64,000 bases of DNA from Cantharellus purpuraceus (Eukaryota; Basidiomycota; Agaricomycetes; Cantharellales; Hydnaceae). Under the pieces are notes generated by a model. It was not told where the DNA came from. It ran no database searches and worked only from the letters and a program-made list of their open reading frames with translations. The DNA lies in contig JALBUN010000021.1 of NCBI GenBank assembly GCA_025174535.1, forward strand, positions 186,001 through 250,000, written 5' to 3'. This document shows, piece after piece, positions 57,693 to 64,000 of the stretch. A program made the translations under genes and the position numbers. The first letter of the stretch is position 1. The number at the start of each line of letters is the position of its first letter.

Positions 57693-59105
57693 CAAGCCAG
57701 GACGCATTGAGGATGTATATCAAACCACTCTGACAGTCCAACTCCGCCAGCATCTTTTCATATCAACTTTTAAATAGCACCGCAACTTCCTCTCCACCTC
57801 AGTCTCTAATTCTAGCCATTGATTGTCACTCGTGTTTCATTGCCATCGATCATTATCAGCCTTCTATTCACACCAATCCTTTCATCATCATTCACATGGC
57901 TTCTAATTTTATTCCCCTCTCCAACATCTCTTCTAATAATACGTCACACTGGTCTCTGGACACAGAGGACTATCAAAAATACACTGAGCTCCACAGGCAT
58001 GTTAAGCCACCTCCACGTGTCAAAATACTTCCAAAACTCTTTCAACGTCCAAGATCCCCACCATGTCTCTCTTATGCCATTGGCGATCCCATATTCTTTC
58101 ATGATTCCATTGAACCATATACATTCGTCAGTATTTCACCTCTATATCATAACATGGATAGAAGAGCCGAATGTGAGGTAGAGTTTCAGTCGCCATCGCC
58201 AACCTATCCTCCCACTTCAATCCAACTCAGGTTACATCGTGTCAGGCAAAGGGACTGAATATCCTTGAGACAGGATACCATATGGAGATGGATCACTAAG
58301 ACAATAAGGAGTATTTGTTGTGGATGCTGACTGAAGTCCTCATGTGACTCAGGGTCAATTTACCTTCGGAGCTGTAGGAAAGATGGTATTGGTGGACGTT
58401 TCTATTGTTCTTTTATATGACTTACCCCTGTTTCATCTTTTAATTCATTCATACATGACTTACTCATCCTTGTTCTATTTTTGGTTCTTTTATTACTCAT
58501 CACCCCCTATTCTTACTCATCACCCCCTATTCTTACAAAGATTACCCCTATCTGTCGCTTCATTTCTCCATGATTTCCCCATTAGTAGTTCAACTTCACA
58601 CGCTTTGTCAGCTGGCTTGATCAGCATTTCTTGCATCATATCACATCATTTGCTCCTCATATTGTGTCGTTGTACCCTGGGGATTTGTATATAAAAGGGC
58701 GCTAGTTTTCGCCTTTGGAATCAATCAACAAGTTTTCAGCCAATGCTCTAAAGTCAAAGTTCATGCTCTAAGTCTACGCTCTACACTCTACATCACAATC
58801 CATCATCTCTACACTGAGGTAATGCACCTTGGTTCAACGATCAGATTTCCCTCCGCCACCGAGAGGTCACTTCTCCTGAAACCAGCTTTCATGTACCTCC
58901 CAACCAGGCTACCCATTGTCATCCAGTCACAGAGCACAATCAGCCATCTGGACCAACCTTTTGCTCCCATCCTCATCCAACCACAGAGCACTATCCCACT
59001 TTCCTGTTACCCAGTGCTACTCCTACCCCTCGACCCAATTGTTCTTCAGCGTGCTGAACAACTGTGTTACACACTGTCTGTTTGCTAGGACCGTTGCACA
59101 CAGGC
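57690..59105 (+). mobile_element. LTR family B, second copy
   Basis: The plus strand begins TGACAAGCCAGGACGC and matches the reverse complement of 4190-5591 to ...ACCGTTGCACACAGGCT, where the match stops 34 bp short of the LTR end. The missing end is found at 59686-59719 in inverted orientation, so an inversion has displaced it. A TATA box TATATAAAAGGGCGC lies at about 58688. A CTCATCACCCCCTATTCTTA segment is duplicated near 58497 and 58517. Confidence 0.75.
57896..58258 (+). CDS. ORF in LTR family B, second copy
   Basis: 120 codons starting MASNFIPLSNISSNNTSHW, parallel to 4962-5396 on the other strand. It ends RQRD followed by a stop where copy 1 reads on for 24 codons. Several of the changes between the copies are C/T or G/A transitions. 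No domain recognised. An overlapping frame (57819-58181) is also open in both copies, which argues that openness alone is weak evidence. Confidence 0.3.
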   Translation: MASNFIPLSNISSNNTSHWSLDTEDYQKYTELHRHVKPPPRVKILPKLFQRPRSPPCLSYAIGDPIFFHDSIEPYTFVSISPLYHNMDRRAECEVEFQSPSPTYPPTSIQLRLHRVRQRD

Positions 59106-59719
59106 TCCGTCAGAGCCAGAGCCTTGGGTGGTCCACTCCTTCTCAATGCAGCCTCCAAGTGTTCCCTCTCCTCCTCCTTGTCCTGCTGTTCAGCTGCCAC
59201 CTTCTCCATCTCACACTTGCGAAGCTGGATCACCAACCTAGTGACATGCAGCTCCTTCTTACAGGTCACCAACACGCGACTCTCGCCTTGCACCATATGA
59301 CCCTCCAATCCACCTCCCGCTTCTCTGTATCAGCACTCGGGTACGCCTTCAATGAAAAGACCGCGACGTCGAGATTCTTCTTGGTGGTAGCAGCATAAAG
59401 CTCCACTCTTTTGCAAGCCTCGACCGCAGCTACCCAAGCCATCTCCTTGTAACAATTCGAGGTCGGATCCAGCTCCGCATCCGTCCCAACATCCACACCC
59501 ACCTCGGGCTCCACATTTGCATTGAGCTCCATATTGGCATTGGGATCCGCTTCCACCTCTGCCCTCTCCGCCTCCGCTGCTTCATCTTCCTCAGCCACAC
59601 CCACCGCAAATAATGGCTGTGACCATGGACATAATGGCGAGTCCCCCATAAGGACAGTTGTCAGACGGGTTGACTCCGTCCGCTGTCAGTTTGCTTATAG
59701 AATAGATCCTATAAGCCAT
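59106..59719 (-). pseudogene. Element B internal region, inverted segment
   Basis: On the minus strand the segment starts with the end of the LTR (TATTCTATAAGCAAACTGACA), then runs into an ORF at 59649-59266 that is very acidic (EEDEAAEAERAEVEADPNAN) and ends RVACW, and a further frame (59308-59100) with a charged coiled coil (KCEMEKVAAEQQDKEEEREH). The bounds fall at GGCT (59102-59105) and AGCC (59716-59719), short inverted repeats. The ORFs would have followed the LTR at 57690 on the plus strand before inversion. A frameshift separates the two ORFs. Confidence 0.55.
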
Positions 59720-59746
59720 TTGGTGGGCCTGGTGTAATTTGTGACT

Positions 59747-59890
59747 TGTGTCGTGATGCAGGCGTGGAGTGTGTGTGGCCTACCAGCCCAACTCGCTGCC
59801 TTCGGTCCTGTGATCATTGTCAGGGTCAGAAAGGAGGGTGTAGGGTTGATGGAAAGTTTGATCCCTGGAGTCAGAGCATCAAGCCCTGAC
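59747..59890 (+). pseudogene. Cys-cluster tail of a charged element protein
   Basis: The plus frame reads CDLC(6)C(8)C(3)CDHC(6)C, with text CDLCRDAGVECVWP and CDHCQGQKGGCRVDG then KFDPWSQSIKP and stop. Seven spaced cysteines recall the zinc-binding tail that ends several charged proteins of agaricomycete repeats. It lacks its own start. It is probably the C-terminal end of the ORF at 57249 or of the acidic ORF at 59266-59649, cut off by the LTR insertion or inversion. Confidence 0.45.
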
Positions 59891-60948
59891 TAGTGGTACA
59901 AGGAGGGGCAGAGAAAGAATTGGAAGGTCATCCAACCAAAAAGCGGCGGACGGAGACGGGTGCTGTGGCAGCTGGGGGTAGCGGCATCGGATGCATGATC
60001 AAGTTTGGACATGGAGATCCATGAGGACTCTTCATTGGTGCCTTCGTATCCAGTCCATTTGACTAGGTACTGGAGCTTGCACTTGTATCGACGATTGATC
60101 TTTGAGTCCAGGATTTCAGATATCTCATATTTGTTTTCTCCTTTGATGATCGGGGGAGGTGGAGGTTGGGTGCGACCAGAGATCTTGTTTGTAGTAGCAG
60201 GTTCGAGCATTGATATATGGAAGACCAGATGAACTGCTTGGAAGTTGTCCAGAAGGTGGAGGGTGAAGGACCTGCTGCCTGCACAAGCAATGACCTCATA
60301 AGGACCTAAGTATTTCTTGGAGAGTTTCTTTGATGGGCAGGTGGTCCAGAAGTGTTCAGCCTTGACAAATACTTTGTCTCCAATTTGCAGGTCCAGAGCT
60401 GGAAGGTGGTGTCAGTCTGTGGAGACTTGGTATTGTTTCTGAGCATCAGAGATGGTTTCTCGAAGATGTTGGTGTAATTGATCGAGGTTGGTTACAAAAT
60501 AGTGGGCTTTGGTGGAGGCAAGTTCCTTCTCATGGTGGACAGAGATGTTTGGATGGTAGCCTTTATTAGCAAAGAATGGAGAGATGCCAGTAGTTGCATT
60601 CAGAGCATTGTTGTAGGCAAACTCTGTGATTGGAAGTAGGTCAGCCCAGTTGTCTTGTTGATGGTTACAATAGACTCAGAGATATTGTTCCAGGGACTGA
60701 TTCATTCGTTCCGTTTGTCTGTCTCCTTCGGGATGGTATCCAGAGGTGAAGTGAAGTTTCATGTCAAGAGCCTTTCCTAATATGTGGAAGAAGGAGGACA
60801 TGAACTCCGAGCCCCAATTGGATGTGACAGTCTGTGGTGCAGGGTATTGGGTATCGGTCTTTCTTTGTAATCTTGTTAAGTCCATGGAAGTCAATGCATA
60901 GATGGAGTGATCTGTCCTTTTTGCGGACAAATGGGACCGGAGCTCCAT
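59890..60948 (-). pseudogene. Gypsy integrase C-terminus with chromodomain
   Basis: The frame at 60948-60676 gives SNWGSEFMSSFFHILGKALD and HFTSGYHPEGDRQTERMNQ, the end of the integrase core (the usual Asp of the S-D-R-G-S-E-F block is Asn here). After a TGA at 60676 (Arg expected) come NNALNATTGISPFFANKGYH, KLSKKYLGPYEVIACAGSRS and, at 60210-59890, a chromodomain (YEISEILDSKINRRYKCKLQ, YLVKWTGYEGTNEESSW). The Y-L-V-K-W-x-G-Y and E-x-S-W motifs are diagnostic. Another TGA lies near 60415. Chromodomains steer integration to heterochromatin in this group (family knowledge). Confidence 0.85.
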
Positions 60949-61740
60949 GGGGAGATAGGGATGGGCAGATGAAGCCCATAGCCAAGTTCTTGTCTATGAA
61001 TGTTCGGAGGGCCAGTAGCTCTTTTTGGGATAGCGAGTAAATAGGGCCAAGCAGAGGGGTGGAGTTGTCATCCAACTCAAACTTGAGATCGTATGGTCGG
61101 TGTTCTGCTAGGGAGTCGGCTTTAGACTTGCTGAACATGTCGGCGAATTCATGATACTCCTTAGGGACCATAGATAGGTCCGGTGGAGTTGATCGGGCAG
61201 AACGAGTGGTGAGGAATATCGGATCAGAGAGGTGAACCTGGAACGTGTGAGAGCCATCCAGTTTGCTTAGTCTGGTGAAGACCATAGCGTCCACCATCAA
61301 TATAAACAGAGGGGTAGACAGAGTATCTATCGGAGTGGAGTCAGCAGAGGCGGAAGATAGTTTCGCACCTAAAGTTGCTGGTGACGTCGGGGACGACACA
61401 GCCTGTACTGGGGAACAGAATGTGATATGGCCCAATGCCCAGTCAATCAACAGATTGTAGCGGGTGAGCCAGTTATATCCGAGAACCACAGAACAGCTGG
61501 AGTCAAGCAGAGTACCATAGAATGTAAGGTTCTGGATTTCTCCAACAGAAAAATGGATAGACAGATCTATAGCTCGTGAAATAACAGCATTAGCAGTGCC
61601 ATCAAATAATCGGAGTGATATTCGAGTTATGGTGTATGTATGGAGTTTATGAGGAATCGAGGAAACAGTGAGTAGAACCAGAGTCAATTAATGCTTGGAT
61701 AGCAGTATCGGGAATGGAGTCAGTAGACAAGGAGGGTAAG
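60840..61740 (-). pseudogene. Gypsy protease and start of reverse transcriptase
   Basis: The protease DSG is in frame near 61680 (ALIDSGSTHCFLDSS) followed by a frameshift to the main ORF (HKLHTYTITRISLRLFDGTA, CSVVLGYNWLTRYNLLIDW). RT text then reads EYHEFADMFSKSKADSLAEH, FICPSLSPHGAPVPFVRKKD and LHLCIDFHGLNKITKKDRYP. At about 60840, right after KKDRYPIP, the sequence jumps to the integrase end. The YxDD RT core, RNase H and most of integrase are missing, about 2 kb relative to family length. Confidence 0.85.
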
Positions 61741-61844
61741 GGAGTTGGAGTGGGAAAGAGTGGATGCGTTCAGGTGGACCTTGTTTGTCATACAGGGAGT
61801 ACCAACGCAGCCCTCTGCCCATATGGAGGCTATAGGACTGCTTA

Positions 61845-62900
61845 CTATTTTTTTTGGTCTGTCATGGCATTGGCGGCATGGCCCTTTGCCTTTGCTGTGG
61901 ACGAGGTTGCCTTGTTGCAATCCTTGGCTTGGTGGCCAGACTTTCCACAGAACAGACAGAGGTTGTTGTCCATGTGACGCTGGCGTTCCTGCTGGGTAAG
62001 CTTTCCGTCCTTCCCCAGCTTGGTGGAGAGGTCTGGAGTACTCTTGCAAGCTCCAGAGTTGTTCTGACTGGAACCAGAGGTGGCAGCATTACTCATGTTT
62101 GACTTCTGGGCAGAGTTGGTAGTAGTCTTCTTATCAGACCCCTTGTTGGACTTTGGGGTCTTGTCTGATGATTTGTCTGATTTGTCGTTCACCAAATTTT
62201 TGTGGGAGACCTTGAATTCACGTTCCCAATAACAGGCATCAATGGATTGGGCGAGCTTGCGAAGGTTAACCAAAGTATCCGGCTTACTGACGCATGATAT
62301 CTCATCCTTGATGCAGGATGGGAGACCAACGTAAAATTGGCGTCAGAGTGCGGCATCGCCCCATTGGACTTTCAGGGCTAGCTGCTGAAAGCTCACAATG
62401 TATTTTGCAATTTTGTGATTTTCCTTCATCTGAAGTCGATTGAGTTTGTTCTCAGCATCAGCCTTGGGGTTGTAAGGACCAAATTTGGTCCAAAGTTTGG
62501 AGATGAAGTCGGAGTAGTCATCTGACCATATCGGGTCATTGGAGTTGTCCATGAGTGCTGGCTCAAAGTAGTCCAGTGCAGTGCCCTTGAGATAGGACAT
62601 GGTGAAGGTGACCTTTGCCTGATCAGATGTGAATGCATCAGGGTGGTCGTGGAAGTTCAACTGGCATTGCAACAAGAATGGCTGGAGCTTTCACGGATCG
62701 GAGCCATCGAAGGGGTTGGGTTCTTGGACCTTGGTCCGGGACTTGGGGGCTTGTGGGGTACAGATGCTGCTGGCGAGCAGGGAGATGGCTTGTGCCAGAT
62801 TTGGAGAGGGCGGAGTGTCGTCTTCTTCATTGATGGCCTCTATGTGGTCCATCGGTTCTTCGACAACCTCGGGGATGGTGTCAATGCTGGGAGCAGGCAC
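61845..62900 (-). pseudogene. Gypsy gag (capsid and nucleocapsid)
   Basis: A gag frame starts MPAPSIDTIPEVVEEPMDHI at 62900. It is broken by TGA at 62691 (DP-stop-KLQPF, Arg expected) and TGA at 62343 (AL-stop-RQFYVGLP, Arg expected), and continues to 61845. Capsid text: KLQPFLLQCQLNFHDHPDAF, YLKGTALDYFEPAL, KADAENKLNRLQMKENHKI. The nucleocapsid knuckle is CLFCGKSGHQAKDC (CX2CX4HX4C). It has the usual order and length of chromovirus gag. The fragment at 9918-10379 is a relative. Confidence 0.85.
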
Positions 62901-62976
62901 CTTGACAGTTCATGCGCATTCAGAATTGGTGGTGGATCATGGCATTGGTAGGAGTGAGTATGGCAGTTCGAATATA

Positions 62977-63496
62977 CTGTTACGCACTAGGTCCGATTGG
63001 GGGTCGGAGATTGGGTCGGAGGTTTGGTCGGAGTCAGAGAAGGAGTCGGGTACGTCATGGGGGTTAGAATGGACTTGGCTTTAGCTTATGTGCTGCGCTC
63101 TCACTAATACCGGTGTCTGAGATTTCAGAGACGGAGTATGACTTAGAGAGTTAGGATCAGACTTAGGAACTAGGCATGATTTGATATTCAAACTGGGGAA
63201 TGAAGTCCCCAGTTGGGCAACTTAAATACATATTTGAAATCTAATAATAATTACTCCAGGGATGGGTCTCCAAGGCCAATGGCCTTACATGAGTATGTCC
63301 GAGTCCGATGGGGATGGATGTCCGGGTTCCTATGGTGATGCTGATGCATCAATCGGAACTGGAGACGGATGGGTGGAATTGGCGGTTACAATCAGACAGA
63401 GACGTGACGGTTTCCAAATGGAGTATAGATATCATACGTGTGGGGATCTGAGTGGATCGGACAGGGATCTGGTCGTTAATGAATATAGTCATAACA
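62977..63496 (-). repeat. LTR family A, 5' LTR of gypsy
   Basis: 520 bp on the minus strand from TGTTATGACTATATTC to ...CTAGTGCGTAACA, with TGTTA/TAACA ends. Gag begins about 75 bp downstream. The first half is shared with 57107-56850. ORFs at 63262-63549 are repeat-shared shadows. Confidence 0.8.
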
Positions 63497-64000
63497 GGAA
63501 GCAACGAGGACATACAGCCATGCTAACAAGCACCACAAGGCCACCCTAGTCCCTCACATGCCCATAGTATTCTTTGTAAACCCAAATATCACCAAACTTA
63601 TCATATCTGTCTGAATTTTAGAGAGTGTGAGGATTTTATTTGTTGGGGGATGTTATTTCACACACCCTAGCCATTAGGATGATGTCATATACTCCTTGGC
63701 CAAACAGTCCAGTACATTTGAATTCTTGATCAAGTGCACATTTCAAGAAGGGTCATGGATTTTGTAGGTCATTGCTCATACGTTGTTGTCAGAAATTTTG
63801 GGGTTGAAGTGCAGATGGCACTGTCCCAGTCATGAGTGGCAAATGGTCAAACAGCAGAAAGTGCATACAGGTGTTTCAGTCATGAGTACACCTTCAGGCA
63901 GCCACACTCTCTGAATATACCTTTGCCTTTCAAGTCTTGACTGATATCATTGAAGCCAATCATATGACTTGAGTTGTGTTGATGATATTCACTGTGTCAA
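63497..64000. other. No gene seen
   Basis: Low-information flank of the gypsy element at the window end. No target duplication could be checked because the far LTR is truncated. Confidence 0.4.

Larger units (their letters stand above)
59890..63496 (-). mobile_element. Ty3/gypsy chromovirus, internally deleted
   Basis: On the minus strand the order is LTR (63496-62977), gag, protease, start of RT, a large deletion, end of integrase and chromodomain. This is the Metaviridae order. The probable 3' LTR lies at 57107-56850, separated by the family B element and other insertions. The element is inactive because of the deletion, frame breaks and stops. Confidence 0.85.

Noticed and set aside
1..64000. 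tRNA, rRNA, riboswitch or CRISPR features
   Set aside because: I looked for tRNA T-loop text, direct repeats with regular spacers and conserved rRNA stretches and saw none; a covariance-model scan would be decisive.

Overview
The window looks like nuclear DNA of a filamentous basidiomycete, most likely an Agaricomycete. Genes are split by introns of about 50 bp (GT...AG). They include families restricted to mushroom-forming fungi (DUF6535 and DUF6533 membrane proteins) and a fungal Zn2Cys6 regulator. More than half of the sequence is decayed LTR retrotransposon. A Boletales-like genome is my guess; nothing here proves it. I saw no tRNA, rRNA, CRISPR or operon-like structure.

Layout. 1-10.4 kb is a transposon graveyard: LTR fragments, an 0.8-kb-armed inverted repeat, a 1.4-kb solo LTR with a short target duplication, a Tourist-like MITE present twice, and relics of Ty3-type gag. 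10.9-11.4 kb holds a coiled-coil pseudogene. 11.6-17.3 kb carries DUF6535 loci: a relic and one gene that splices cleanly into an open 1114-codon frame (13343-16958, minus). 19.3-20.9 kb is a broken DUF6533 gene. 22.8-30.9 kb is the healthiest gene block: a single-pass membrane protein with a long cytoplasmic tail (minus), a ferroportin-type metal exporter (minus, 494 aa, six exons) and, divergently, a Zn2Cys6 transcription factor (plus). 32.0-32.5 kb has a cytochrome P450 relic. 34320-38940 is a complete-ended Ty1/copia element (237-bp LTRs, AAGAA target duplication) whose single Gag-Pol frame carries six stops and a 1-nt deletion. 39.6-40.9 kb is a second DUF6533 gene (minus). 44.7-49.5 kb is a second, broken DUF6535 locus duplicated from 14.6-17.3 kb. 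50.7-53.8 kb contains two local repeat systems. 56.8-63.5 kb is a Ty3/gypsy chromovirus (minus, chromodomain at the integrase C-terminus) that lost its reverse-transcriptase core to integrase by internal deletion and has other retroelement pieces nested in its 3' part.

The strongest cross-window signal is mutational. In the copia element, the gypsy element, the DUF6535 pseudogene, the coiled-coil pseudogene and a charged ORF, nearly every premature stop is TGA where arginine CGA is expected, as produced by CpG to TpG decay. The DUF6535 gene A, ferroportin and the membrane protein lie in the same window and splice without such stops. I found no convincing novel enzymatic or defence system. The points most worth following are this decay pattern, the three-copy DUF6535 locus, the LTR-embedded 144-codon ORF, the donor-like repeat array at 52.7-53.8 kb, and the ferroportin/regulator pair.
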